A stretch of DNA of 64,000 nucleotides from Pseudomonas chlororaphis subsp. piscium (lineage in GTDB: Bacteria > Pseudomonadota > Gammaproteobacteria > Pseudomonadales > Pseudomonadaceae), in the NCBI RefSeq assembly GCF_003850345.1, contig NZ_CP027707.1, forward strand, positions 2,976,001 through 3,040,000, in the 5' to 3' direction. The notes beneath the pieces were generated by a model. The model did no database searches, was not told the DNA's origin, and was given only the letters and a program-made list of their open reading frames with translations. Positions 35,494 through 44,748 of the stretch are shown in pieces. Position 1 is the stretch's first letter. Every line of letters starts with the position of its first letter. A program made the translations under genes and the position numbers.

Positions 35494-36566
35494 CGACGTC
35501 TCCGCAGGCGCAGGCGTTTCAGCCGTTCGCGCCAGTGGGGCAAGGGCTGCAGAAAGCGCTCGCGGGTGAAGAAACGGTGCAGCGGATGGTCCGGCCAGCG
35601 CTCGCGCACCACCAGCAGCATGCTCAGCAGCAGCGCCGCGGCCAGCGGCCAGCTGTACAGCGCCTGCGTCGAACGGGCCTGGGTCGGTTGCTGGGTCACC
35701 GGTTCCAGTTGATCGAGGGTGTCCTTGATCGCTTGCAGTTCCTGGCCGTCGCGGGCGCGGAAGTAGCGCCCGCCAGTGGCTTCGGCGATGGCCTTGAGGG
35801 CTGGCTCGTCCAGGTCCAGGCTCGGGTTGAGGCCGAGGAAACCCAGGGTGCCGCTTTGCTCCGGGTCGGCGCCGATGCCGATCGGGTAGATTTTCACGCC
35901 TTCTTCGGCGGCCAGGCGGGCGGCGGTCAGCGGGTCGATTTCGCCGCCGTTGTTGGCGCCATCGGTGACCAGGATCAGCACCCGGCTCTGCGCCGGACGC
36001 TGGCGCAGGCGCTTGAGCGCCAGGCCGATGGCGTCGCCGATGGCAGTGTTCTTGCCGGCGATGCCGATCTTCGCTTCGTCCAGCCACACGCGCACGGTGT
36101 GCCGGTCGAAGGTCAGCGGCGCTTGCAGGTAGGCCTTGCTGCCGAACAGGATCAGCCCGACCCGGTCGCCTTCGCGGCGTTCCAGGAAGTCACCGAGCAG
36201 GTGCTGGACCAGGTTCAGGCGGCTGACGTCTTCGTCCTGCCACTGCATGTCGGGGAAGTCCATGGAGCCGGACACATCCACCGCCACCAGCAGGTCGCGG
36301 CCGCTGGCGGCCACGGGCAGCGGTTCGCCCAGCCATTGCGGGCGGGCGGCAGCCACCAGCAGCAACAGCCACAACAGAATGAAGGGGGCCTGCTGGCGCC
36401 AGGTCGGCAGGTTGGCCCGGGCGCGGCGCTTGGCCAGGCCTTCCAGGTCGCTGAGGAAGCTGACCTTGAGTGCCGGTTCGCCGCTGTCGGCCACCGGCAG
36501 CAGCACCCGCAGCAGCCAGGGCAGCGGCAGCAGGGCGAAGATCCACGGCCAGGCGAACTCAAACAT
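35490..36566 (-). CDS. BatA-like VWA-domain membrane protein
   Basis: A 358-residue protein with membrane segments near 5-25, 60-75 and 308-325. Its VWA domain has an intact MIDAS motif DVSGSMD (D97, S99, S101), plus TDGANNGG. In contrast to the next gene, this VWA can bind a divalent metal. The domain lies in the periplasm or cytoplasm between helices as in other BatA proteins. Overlaps its neighbours on both sides. Confidence 0.88.
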   Translation of the reverse strand: MFEFAWPWIFALLPLPWLLRVLLPVADSGEPALKVSFLSDLEGLAKRRARANLPTWRQQAPFILLWLLLLVAAARPQWLGEPLPVAASGRDLLVAVDVSGSMDFPDMQWQDEDVSRLNLVQHLLGDFLERREGDRVGLILFGSKAYLQAPLTFDRHTVRVWLDEAKIGIAGKNTAIGDAIGLALKRLRQRPAQSRVLILVTDGANNGGEIDPLTAARLAAEEGVKIYPIGIGADPEQSGTLGFLGLNPSLDLDEPALKAIAEATGGRYFRARDGQELQAIKDTLDQLEPVTQQPTQARSTQALYSWPLAAALLLSMLLVVRERWPDHPLHRFFTRERFLQPLPHWRERLKRLRLRRRR

Positions 36567-37053
36567 GTTTGCGAATCCAGATTTCCACCGCCTGGGTCAG
36601 GCCGGCGATGGCCTTGTCGTCGAGCTTGCACTCGGGCTTGTAGGCGCCTTCCACCAGGACCATCCAGCGCGTAAGGCCGGCCGCCGGGCAGCGGTTGTCG
36701 AGGAACGCCAGCCACTTGCGGCCGTTGAGGGTGTGGCTCTGGCTGTAGGGGTAATGGTTGCGGCACAGGCGCTTGAGCAGGCCGTTGAGCTGTTGCAGCC
36801 AGGCGCCGGCGGGCGCGCCGTCGTAGGGTTTGGGCAGCAGCGCCAGTTCGGCGAGGGCGGCCAGGCGTACCGGGTCCAGCGGTTGTTCGGCGCGGGGCAG
36901 GGCGCGTTGGCGCGGCCAGAAGCGCTTGAGTTGCCACAGGCCGAAACCAAGCAGCGGCAGCAACACCAGTAGCAGCCACCAGCCTGGCGCCGGCGGCCAC
37001 AGGCCAATGGCGGGCGGGGCGATCAAGGGTTGCAGTTGGTCGAGGCTGCTCAT
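36559..37053 (-). CDS. DUF4381 domain protein
   Basis: A 164-residue protein with one transmembrane helix (PGWWLLLVLLPLLGFGLWQL) and a soluble helical domain (LDPVRLAALAELALLPKPYD...). DUF4381 is regularly found between DUF58 and BatA genes in gamma-proteobacteria. ATG 37053 overlaps the DUF58 stop, and its own end overlaps the BatA start. Function unknown beyond the operon. Confidence 0.82.
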   Translation of the reverse strand: MSSLDQLQPLIAPPAIGLWPPAPGWWLLLVLLPLLGFGLWQLKRFWPRQRALPRAEQPLDPVRLAALAELALLPKPYDGAPAGAWLQQLNGLLKRLCRNHYPYSQSHTLNGRKWLAFLDNRCPAAGLTRWMVLVEGAYKPECKLDDKAIAGLTQAVEIWIRKHV

Positions 37054-37994
37054 CGGGTTTTCCCCGGGCGCTGCGGGTTCAGGTACTCGCGCAGTTGCTC
37101 GACCATTTCGCTCTGGGTGCTCAGGGGCATCAGCAGCACCCGCAGCTTCTGCGCCAGCAGTTCCCAGCGGGCGATGCGCGCTTCGCTCTGGGCCCGATAG
37201 GCCTGGCGCAGTTCGTAGTTGAGGGTGTCCAGCTCCAGTTGCGCGCCGCGTTCGGCGAAGCGCAGCAGGCCGGCGGCGGGCAGGGCGTGGTCCAGCGGGT
37301 CGGACAGCGGCATCAGCAGCAGGTCGCAATGCCGCGACAGCAGGCTCAGTTGCTGTTCGGCGGCGTCGCTCAGGGCGCGCTCGTCGCAGATCACGATCAC
37401 CAGGCTGCCCGGGCGCAGCACTTCGCGGCCACGGCGCAGGGCGGTGCCGAGGGCGTCGCGTTCGGGTTCGGTTTCGCTGTGCAGCGACTGGTTGACCCGC
37501 ACCAGGCGGTTGAGCAGTTGCAGCAGGCTCTGTTTGCTGCGCCGTGGCTTGATCTCATAGTGGTCGTCGTCGCCGAACACCAGGCCGCCGACCCGGTCGT
37601 TGTGGCCCAGGGCGGCCCAGCCGATCAGGCTCGCGGCCTGGGCGGCGAGCACCGACTTGAACATCAGCCCCGAGCCGAAGAACAGCCGCCGGCTTTGCTC
37701 GACCATGATGAAGATCGGCCGTTCGCGTTCTTCGTGGAACAGCTTGGTGTGGGGTTCCTGGGTGCGCGCGGTGACGCGCCAGTCGATGGTGCGCACGTCG
37801 TCGCCGGCCTGATAGACCCGCACCTGGTCGAAGTCGACGCCACGGCCGCGCAGCTTGGAGTGGTGCAGGCCGACCAGCGGGCTGCGCTGGCTCGGCGTGG
37901 AAAACAGCTGCACTTCGCGCACGCGATGGCGCATCTCGATCAGCTCGGCGAGGCTGACGCGGATGCCCGGGGCATCGACTGTGCTGGCGTTCAT
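37050..37994 (-). CDS. DUF58 family protein
   Basis: A 314-residue soluble protein with the diagnostic motif DFDQVRVYQAGDDVRTIDWR (about residues 53-72), followed by FHEERERPIFIMVEQSRRLF and a degenerate VWA-like fold. It is the partner of MoxR ATPases in this operon class. Start ATG 37994; the longer open frame to 38225 belongs to the antisense of the moxR reading frame. Confidence 0.88.
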   Translation of the reverse strand: MNASTVDAPGIRVSLAELIEMRHRVREVQLFSTPSQRSPLVGLHHSKLRGRGVDFDQVRVYQAGDDVRTIDWRVTARTQEPHTKLFHEERERPIFIMVEQSRRLFFGSGLMFKSVLAAQAASLIGWAALGHNDRVGGLVFGDDDHYEIKPRRSKQSLLQLLNRLVRVNQSLHSETEPERDALGTALRRGREVLRPGSLVIVICDERALSDAAEQQLSLLSRHCDLLLMPLSDPLDHALPAAGLLRFAERGAQLELDTLNYELRQAYRAQSEARIARWELLAQKLRVLLMPLSTQSEMVEQLREYLNPQRPGKTR

Positions 37995-37999
37995 CGGGG

Positions 38000-38959
<960 letters not shown>

Positions 38960-39119
38960 CGATGACTGTTCCTGCAGAGGATGACCGAAGGCGTTCGAAT
39001 AACGCCAGGGCTGGGGGCGTTACTTTAATCTATCCGGGCCCCTGGCGACTAACGGCACCTGGCAAATTTCTGTAAATAGTGGGTAATTGGCCTCAGTAAG
39101 CCTTGCCGCCGTTCAGCTC

Positions 39120-39947
39120 TCAAGGAGCGCTTATCCGCAACGGAAATCCGTACGATTCGAAAAGATCCCAAACGTCCTCGCGATCGAAGAGCCGCCACCC
39201 CAGTGTCGTGAACCGCATCAGCTCATCCTCGCCGGGAAAGGAGTAGTAGGCCCCGGCAGATGGATCTTGAGACGTCCCCGTCATGGGCTCATCGCGTTCC
39301 AGGCGCCTGATTGCGTTCATGATGAGACGCGCGCCTGGTTGATAAAGTGAAAGGATGTGCCACAGCAAGGAGCGCTCCTTTTCGACTGCCACACGCGCAG
39401 TCTCAATGATGCGACCCACATCGATGCCGGGACTGTCGATCCAATGGAGCGTACAACCGATCTCCGGGTCCCCGTTCAGCAGCGCCCGGAAGGTCGCGAG
39501 AACACCTCGATATTGAGGCAAGAGGCCAGAGTGAAGATTGAGGACGCCGCGTGGCGCAATGGCCAAGGCTTCACTCTTCAGGATTTGACCAAAGCGGATT
39601 GAGATGAACAGATCCGCTCCCGCATCCTGCAGCATTTGCAGGCCCGCAGGATCCCTCAAGCTGGGCAATACCCGCACAGGAACCCCAAAGCGTTGCTGCA
39701 GTTCTGCAAAACCGAGTCGATGCCCGCTGCTGAGCTGGTCGCTCGATCCGCTTAACCCAGGGGGCAAGGCATTGAAGAGGTCCTGCTCGATCAAGGCCAG
39801 TTGTCCGAGCATGCGTGGCACCTTCCTGCCCGATCCCACTCTCTCCGAGAGGAATATTCCCACTGTGCTCTGGTGAATCTCGGGCAACAGGAAATTGAGC
39901 GTGAGATTGCTCTCCACGTCCCGGTTCACCAGAAAAGCGATTCGCAA
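39120..39947 (-). CDS. Formyltransferase-domain protein; TTG start
   Basis: A 275-residue protein of the 10-formyltetrahydrofolate-dependent formyltransferase fold. The catalytic triad is visible: N137 and H139 in GVLNLHSGLLPQYRG, D176 in SPGIDVGRII. AGGAGG lies seven bases before the TTG at 39947, which starts LRIAFLVNRDVESN. No ATG is available. It is too short and divergent for methionyl-tRNA formyltransferase; a small-molecule amine (for example an amino sugar or amino acid) is the likely substrate. The gene has lower GC than its neighbours and follows a decayed ACP-like frame by two bases. Confidence 0.75.
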   Translation of the reverse strand: MRIAFLVNRDVESNLTLNFLLPEIHQSTVGIFLSERVGSGRKVPRMLGQLALIEQDLFNALPPGLSGSSDQLSSGHRLGFAELQQRFGVPVRVLPSLRDPAGLQMLQDAGADLFISIRFGQILKSEALAIAPRGVLNLHSGLLPQYRGVLATFRALLNGDPEIGCTLHWIDSPGIDVGRIIETARVAVEKERSLLWHILSLYQPGARLIMNAIRRLERDEPMTGTSQDPSAGAYYSFPGEDELMRFTTLGWRLFDREDVWDLFESYGFPLRISAP

Positions 39948-39949
39948 CT

Positions 39950-40110
39950 TCAGACCTCCTCCGACAGACCTGCCTTGAGATGCAGCAACGGCCAATTCAA
40001 CACAAGCGGATCGATCCCATTTCCATTGTTTTGCCACGACGTATGGGCGCAAGGCCCGATCTGCTCGATCAATTCCGACATCAGACCTAGCATAGTTGCT
40101 CTTTCGTCAT
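39950..40110 (-). pseudogene. Possible acyl carrier protein remnant (frameshifted, Ser to Pro)
   Basis: From ATG 40110, MTKEQL is read before a stop. One frame over, LGLMSELIEQIGP continues to NGIDPLVLNWPLLHLKAGLS and ends EEV-stop at 39950. Joined, these have the shape of an ACP: an MTKEQL-type start and a GxDSL-like motif at about residue 34. Here the phosphopantetheine serine position reads proline (IDPL), and the protein ends about 17 residues later. The frameshift, missing serine and truncation suggest decay. The assignment rests on motif shape only. Confidence 0.4.
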
Positions 40111-40155
40111 TGCTACGTCCCCCGGCAGCTCCTGGCCGTTCTCTGCCGATCATGG

Positions 40156-40300
40156 TTACAAAGCGTGCTGGTGAAATCCGCTGCAAGCGGTGGTCAGGTC
40201 GAATGCAAACGGATGGCCAAGTGGAGTGCGATTGCGCCAATAACCGGTAATGGTCCGCAACGCTGGGACCTGTTGTGAGGATCGGCGCAAGGGGATGGTT
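40156..40300 (-). pseudogene. Fragment of a beta-ketoacyl-ACP synthase III-like gene
   Basis: One reading frame ends HPFAFDLTTACSGFHQHAL before TAA at 40156-40158. AFDLTTACSGF matches the FabH/KAS III active-site signature (AFD-x-x-x-AC-x-GF), including the catalytic cysteine. In a second frame just upstream, ILTTGPSVADHYRLLAQ resembles the PSxA segment that precedes it in this family. Nothing like the rest of a 320-residue enzyme is present, and the 5' side runs into the MFS gene. It is best explained as a frameshifted internal fragment. Confidence 0.45.
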
Positions 40301-40346
40301 GCGGGTGCCTGACGCGCCGCCAGCACGGCGCGCCAGTGGCGGGTGC

Positions 40347-41687
40347 TCAGTTCTTGAAGCTGGAGTGCTTGCGGCCCTGGTCGCACAGGGCGAAGACCAC
40401 CACCATCACCGCCGAGACCGCCAGGATCAGCGCCACGCCATCGGTCGAGTGAGTGGCCGAGTTGGCCACCAGGGCCAGCCCGCCGAGGGGCGCCAGGCCG
40501 CCGGCGATGGCGGTGCCGATTTCCCGGCCGGTGCCGAAGCCAGAGGAGCGGGTCTGGGTCGGGAACTGGCGGCTGAGGAACGAGCCCTGGGGGGCGAACA
40601 TCATCGGCGCCAATACCCCGGTGCCGATGGCGATGGCCAGGTAGATCATCAGCGGCTCGCCGGTATTGAGCAGGCTCAGGAAGGGATAGGCGAACAGCAC
40701 CGAGCACAGCCCGCCGAGCATCAGCACCTTCTTGCTGCTCCACTTGTCGCAGAGCCAGCCGAAGCAAGGCACGGCGACGATCGCCACCAGGCTGGCAATG
40801 GTCACCGACAGCGAAGTGACATGGGCTTCGACGCCTTTGTACTGGGTCAGGTAGGCCAGGGAGAAGGTCTTGAAGATGTAGCTCAGGGCGTTGTAGCCGA
40901 TGGCCACGAACAGCACCACGGCCAGGCCCTTGAGGTCGTTCTTGAACAGCAGCTTGAGGGGCGAGACCTGGGTCTTGGTGTTGTCTTTGTCGTGCTCTTT
41001 ATCCAGCTTCTCGAACTGCGGGGTTTCCGGAATGCTGCGCCGCACCCACAGGCCGACGCCGACCAGGGCGATGCTGCAAACGAACGGAATGCGCCAGCCG
41101 CCGGAGAGCAGGAACTCGTTGCCGTTCATGGTCAGCAGGTAGACGGTCAGCGACGACAGCAGCAGGCCCAGGTTCAGGCCCAGCGCCGGCCAGGCACCCT
41201 GGCTGCCGCGCTTGCCTTCGCTGGCGTGTTCGTAGGAGGTCACCGCCGCCCCGGACAGCTCGGCACCGGCGCCCAGGCCCTGGATGATCCGCACCAGCAC
41301 CAGGATGATCGGTGCCCAGATGCCGATCGAGGCATAGCTGGGAATCAGGCCGATCAGGGTGGTGCACACGCCCATCATGCAGAAGGTGATCACCAGCACC
41401 TGCTTGCGCCCGAACCTGTCGCCCAGGTAGCCGAACAGGATGCCGCCGAAGGGCCGGGCGATAAAACCTATGGCAAAGGTGGAGAAGGCCAGCAGCGAGG
41501 CGACTTTCGGGTTGCTGGGGTCGAAGAAGATTTTCGAGAAGACGATGGCCGCCATGGTGGCGTACAGGTAGAAGTCATACCACTCCAGCATCGAACCGAA
41601 GATGGTCGCCGCCGCCACCTTGCGCAGGCGCTTTTGTTTTTGTTGCGGCGTTTCGCATGCGGCCGGGGCCGCCTCATGTACTGACAT
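40347..41687 (-). CDS. MFS transporter, metabolite:H+ symporter type
   Basis: A 446-residue, twelve-helix protein of the KgtP/ProP/ShiA group: FGSMLEWYDFYLYATMAAIVF, ARPFGGILFGYLGDRFGRKQ, IQGLGAGAELSGAA, and SIPETPQFEKLDKEHDK in the central loop. AAGGA precedes the ATG. It follows lhgO by 63 bases and is probably cotranscribed, so it may import 2-hydroxyglutarate, 2-oxoglutarate or a related dicarboxylate. The substrate is inferred from context. Confidence 0.88.
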   Translation of the reverse strand: MSVHEAAPAACETPQQKQKRLRKVAAATIFGSMLEWYDFYLYATMAAIVFSKIFFDPSNPKVASLLAFSTFAIGFIARPFGGILFGYLGDRFGRKQVLVITFCMMGVCTTLIGLIPSYASIGIWAPIILVLVRIIQGLGAGAELSGAAVTSYEHASEGKRGSQGAWPALGLNLGLLLSSLTVYLLTMNGNEFLLSGGWRIPFVCSIALVGVGLWVRRSIPETPQFEKLDKEHDKDNTKTQVSPLKLLFKNDLKGLAVVLFVAIGYNALSYIFKTFSLAYLTQYKGVEAHVTSLSVTIASLVAIVAVPCFGWLCDKWSSKKVLMLGGLCSVLFAYPFLSLLNTGEPLMIYLAIAIGTGVLAPMMFAPQGSFLSRQFPTQTRSSGFGTGREIGTAIAGGLAPLGGLALVANSATHSTDGVALILAVSAVMVVVFALCDQGRKHSSFKN

Positions 41688-41750
41688 CTGAGGATTCCTT
41701 GTTGTTTGTAGTTATTTTCAAGCGGGCGCCAGGCACCCGTGCAGCGGGGA

Positions 41751-42944
41751 TCAACGGGCTTTGCGGATTCTCTCGGCAATCATCTGGCCGATGGGGATGG
41801 CCGAGGTCGCGGCCGGCGAGGGGGCGTTGCAGACATGGACCATGCGCGGGGTTTCGGCGAACAGGAAGTCGTGCACCAGGGTGCCATCGCGCATCACCGC
41901 CTGGGCGCGAATCCCTGCTTCATAAGGCAGCAGGTCGTCGACTTCCAGGGACGGGCAGTATTTGCGGCACTGCTCCAGGTAGCCGCGTTTGAACAGCGAG
42001 TTCTTCATTTCCGTGGTGCCGGAACCGAGGTTGTTCCAGAGGGTTTTCCAGAAGCCGGGGAAGGCTGCGTACTCGGCCACGTCGCGCCAGTTGACGGAGA
42101 ACTTGCGATAGTTCTCCCGGCCCAGGCCGAGCACGGCGTTGGGGCCGACGGTGACGCTGCCGTCGATCATCCGGGTCAGGTGCACGCCGAGAAACGGCAG
42201 CTCCGGATCGGGAATCGGGTAGATCAGGTGATTGACGATGTTGTTCTTCGCCGCCGGCAGGCGGAAGTACTCGCCACGGAACGGGATGATCTGGTGGTCG
42301 ATCCTGACCCCGGCCAGGGCCGCCAGGCGATCCGATTGCAGGCCGGCGCAGGCCACCAGCTGGCGGGCGCTCCAGACCTTGTCGTCGCTGCTGATGGTGA
42401 CCTGGTCGGCGGTTTCGACGATAGCGCGCACTGTGGTTTGCAGCTGCACTTCGCCGCCGGCCTTCTGGATGACCCGGGCCATGGCTTCGCACACCTGCTT
42501 GTAGTCGACGATGCCGGTGGCATCGAGAAACAGGCCGCCGAGGCCGACGATATTCGGTTCGCGCCGTTGCAGCTCTTTCGCGTCCAGCTGTTCGACCTTC
42601 AGGCCGTTCTGCTGCGAGCGCTCATACAAGGCGTGCATGCGCTCGACTTCCAGCGGCGTGGAGGCCACCAACAGCTTGCCGCAGACCTCGAACTTGATCT
42701 GGTGCTGGGTGCAGAAATCCTTGGTCGCCTGGGCGCCGCGCTTGCACAGGTCGGCCTTGAGGCTGCCCGGGGCATAGTAGATGCCGGCGTGGATCACCCC
42801 GCTGTTGTGGCCGGTCTGGTGCCGGGCCAGGACGTTTTCCTTTTCCAGAATCAGCAGCGAGGCGCCAGGCTGGCGTTCGAGCAGCGCCATGGCGGTGGCG
42901 AGGCCAACGATGCCGCCGCCGATGATGCAGTAGTCGTAGATCAT
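41751..42944 (-). CDS. lhgO: L-2-hydroxyglutarate oxidase/dehydrogenase
   Basis: A 397-residue FAD enzyme (DAO superfamily). It has the dinucleotide-binding start YDYCIIGGGIVGLATAMAL, the typical RHQTGHNSGVIHAGIYY segment, and the C-terminal GIRAQAVMRDGTLVHDFLF. It oxidises L-2-hydroxyglutarate to 2-oxoglutarate at the inner membrane, feeding electrons to quinone. A perfect TTGTCAGACAA palindrome lies 45 bases upstream of the ATG and is repeated before the regulator gene. Confidence 0.92.
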   Translation of the reverse strand: MIYDYCIIGGGIVGLATAMALLERQPGASLLILEKENVLARHQTGHNSGVIHAGIYYAPGSLKADLCKRGAQATKDFCTQHQIKFEVCGKLLVASTPLEVERMHALYERSQQNGLKVEQLDAKELQRREPNIVGLGGLFLDATGIVDYKQVCEAMARVIQKAGGEVQLQTTVRAIVETADQVTISSDDKVWSARQLVACAGLQSDRLAALAGVRIDHQIIPFRGEYFRLPAAKNNIVNHLIYPIPDPELPFLGVHLTRMIDGSVTVGPNAVLGLGRENYRKFSVNWRDVAEYAAFPGFWKTLWNNLGSGTTEMKNSLFKRGYLEQCRKYCPSLEVDDLLPYEAGIRAQAVMRDGTLVHDFLFAETPRMVHVCNAPSPAATSAIPIGQMIAERIRKAR

Positions 42945-42983
42945 GCAGATGTCACCTTGGTTATTCTTGTTTGAGTCTGATCA

Positions 42984-42999
42984 TCAGGTTGTCAGACAA
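42984..42999. promoter_or_regulatory. FCD-regulator operator candidate upstream of lhgO
   Basis: TCAGGTTGTCAGACAA; the core TTGTCAGACAA (42989-42999) is a perfect palindrome with a one-base centre, TTGTC-A-GACAA. FadR/FCD regulators commonly bind TTGT-N3-ACAA-like palindromes. The same 16-mer occurs at 43801-43816. Confidence 0.7.
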
Positions 43000-43070
43000 A
43001 GCTAGCCAAACAAAGGACGCCGCACGGCAGCGTCCGCAGACAGTGGAGTTCAGGCAGTGGATTCAGGGCT

Positions 43071-43781
43071 TCAATCGATACTCGGCAGGTCGATTTTCAA
43101 GCGTTTGGCCGCGGCCCGCAGGTGCGCTTCGGCGCAGGCGGCGGCTTGCAGCCGGTCGCCGGCGGCGATGGCTTCGTACAGCGCCTGGTGTTCGCGGCCG
43201 GCATCGGCGGAGCCGCCGACCGAATGGGCCGCCGAGTTTTCCCAGGCGGTGCGCCGCGCTTCGGCCAGTTGGCCGCGGAGAAAATCATGGAAGGCGACGA
43301 AGTAGTGGTTCTTGCTGGCGTCGGCGATGGCCCGGTGGAATTCCACGTCGGCCAGGGCGGCCGCGGCCAGATCGCTGCGCTGGTCATGCATTTCCTGCAG
43401 GGCGGTGCGCATGCGTTGCAGGTCGGCGTCGTCGCGGCGCTGGGCGGCGATGGAGGCGGCCTGGGTCTCGATCCACAGGCGCATTTCGAACATCTGCACC
43501 AGGTCGGGCTTGCGTCCTTTCTGGCTGGGAAAACGGAACACGCTGCCGTTGGGGTTCTGCGAAATAAACGAGCCCAGCCCGCGGCGGCTGATCAGGATGC
43601 CGTCAGCCTTGAGCTGCGCCACGGCCTCGCGCACCACCGAGCGGCTGACATTCAGTTGCTCGGTCAATTGCTGCTCGGTCGGCAGGCGCGATTCGGCGGT
43701 CAGGCGGCCGGAGTCGATTTCCTTGCGGATGGCGTTGACCACTCGTTCGACCAGGGTGTCGGGGCGCTGGAGCTGAAGCAT
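43071..43781 (-). CDS. GntR/FadR-family (FCD) transcriptional regulator
   Basis: A 236-residue regulator. The winged helix (residues about 10-75) contains RLPTEQQLTEQLNVSRSVVR and EAVAQLKADGILISRRGLGS. An FCD ligand domain follows with metal-type residues (D-x-x-x-H in ADVEFHRAI, and REHQALYEAI). It is upstream of lhgO on the same strand. Operator-like copies precede both genes, so it likely represses itself and lhgO-MFS and is released by a hydroxy acid. Confidence 0.9.
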   Translation of the reverse strand: MLQLQRPDTLVERVVNAIRKEIDSGRLTAESRLPTEQQLTEQLNVSRSVVREAVAQLKADGILISRRGLGSFISQNPNGSVFRFPSQKGRKPDLVQMFEMRLWIETQAASIAAQRRDDADLQRMRTALQEMHDQRSDLAAAALADVEFHRAIADASKNHYFVAFHDFLRGQLAEARRTAWENSAAHSVGGSADAGREHQALYEAIAAGDRLQAAACAEAHLRAAAKRLKIDLPSID

Positions 43782-43800
43782 GGAGGAGGTGGCTCGTAAG

Positions 43801-43816
43801 TCAGGTTGTCAGACAA
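43801..43816. promoter_or_regulatory. Second FCD-regulator operator candidate, upstream of the regulator gene
   Basis: The 16-mer TCAGGTTGTCAGACAA is identical to 42984-42999, with palindromic core at 43806-43816, and sits 20 bases from the regulator start codon. This fits negative autoregulation. Confidence 0.7.
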
Positions 43817-43828
43817 TGCCGGGGCGCC

Positions 43829-43847
43829 GGTTTCTTGTCAAGAAACC
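43829..43847. promoter_or_regulatory. Perfect 19-base palindrome upstream of the FCD regulator
   Basis: GGTTTCTTG-T-CAAGAAACC. No run of T follows on either strand. It lies 13 bases beyond the FCD operator copy, where a -35 or an activator site could be. It may bind another regulator or fold as the 3' end of the upstream small gene. Confidence 0.45.
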
Positions 43848-43886
43848 AGTCAGTTGCTCACAGCTCGTTGATCGAAGCTCGTAGGA

Positions 43887-44240
43887 TCAGAGCTCGCTGA
43901 TATAGGTGCCGGTGCCCTTGAGGATGTTCCGCAGGGTTTCCTCGACTTCCGCCAGGTCCGCCGCCGCGGTGTTGTGGCGAATCTCCAGGTGGTCGCTGCC
44001 ATTGAGCGCGTCGGCGTCGGTCGCGGCGATTTCGATCAGCAGGCGGGTGGGGCTCAGGGTGACTTTCACCCCGTCCAGGGTCGAGGGTTCGCCATCCAGG
44101 GTGATCTCCAGTTCGTCCTCGTCCGGGTAGCGGGTCATCAGGAACATCTCGCCCTGGTTGCTGTGGCAGCAGAGCATGGCCATGTTGTCTTCTTCGTCGT
44201 CGCACGGGTTGGCGATCAGGTGGGCGGTGGTCATTTGCAT
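43887..44240 (-). CDS. Small acidic hypothetical protein (117 aa)
   Basis: Starts MQMTTAHLIANPCDDEEDNM, with cysteines in MLCCHSN. The rest is a beta-rich acidic domain (DEDELEITLDG, VKVTLSPTRLLIEIAATDAD), and the end is ILKGTGTYISEL. ATG 44240 or 44234 are both possible; neither has a good ribosome site. No signal peptide. Family not recognised. Confidence 0.65.
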   Translation of the reverse strand: MQMTTAHLIANPCDDEEDNMAMLCCHSNQGEMFLMTRYPDEDELEITLDGEPSTLDGVKVTLSPTRLLIEIAATDADALNGSDHLEIRHNTAAADLAEVEETLRNILKGTGTYISEL

Positions 44241-44748
44241 GGGGCGAGTCCTGGGTCGGGCTCCGACGGGGGAGCGGGGCGAATAAAGCGCAATTCTGCC
44301 AGCCCGGGGGAATTTCTGCTGCTTTGTGTGTCAGAGAACAGGTCACGCTGGCGTCGCCGCAACTGTCCGTTTCTGGTACGGCAGTCCCGTAAAGCCGCGC
44401 CGCGGCCGCTGTTTTGTCCAGCGGCTGCTAGTGTTGTTCAAGGCCTGGCCCGCCAGTTGCCTGCCAATGACCGAATATGTCGCAGCACCGCAAGCAGCGG
44501 GCTTGCCGCACTCGTTAAGCTGCGCAACGGATGAGCACCTGTAAAGGCATTGCCCGGCGCACCTGGGCAGTCGTTTTTGCAGATGCCCATCCGGGAACGG
44601 TGAATGTGACCTGAGCGTCTCGTACAGCTTCACCACCCTGTCATCCTGCGACCTCTGCCCGAGATCCAGGAGCAGGATGACCGACACCCCCGAAGGGGGA
44701 TTGCATGCGACGCTTTCATCAATAACAAGCCCAAGCGGAGTACCACAG
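44241..44748. other. Long leader/intergenic region before gdhB
   Basis: 508 bases with no convincing gene; several short overlapping frames lack ribosome sites. Near the gene there are two consecutive hairpins: GTCATCCTGC (44640-44649) with GCAGGATGAC (44672-44681), then CCCCC-GAA-GGGGG (44687-44699). The region probably holds the gdhB promoter and a structured 5' leader. No named RNA family is recognised. Confidence 0.45.

Noticed and set aside
39000..39022. TAACGCC...GGCGTTA hairpin upstream of moxR as a riboswitch or terminator
   Set aside because: Simple seven-pair stem without T tract or recognisable aptamer; mentioned only in the moxR entry.
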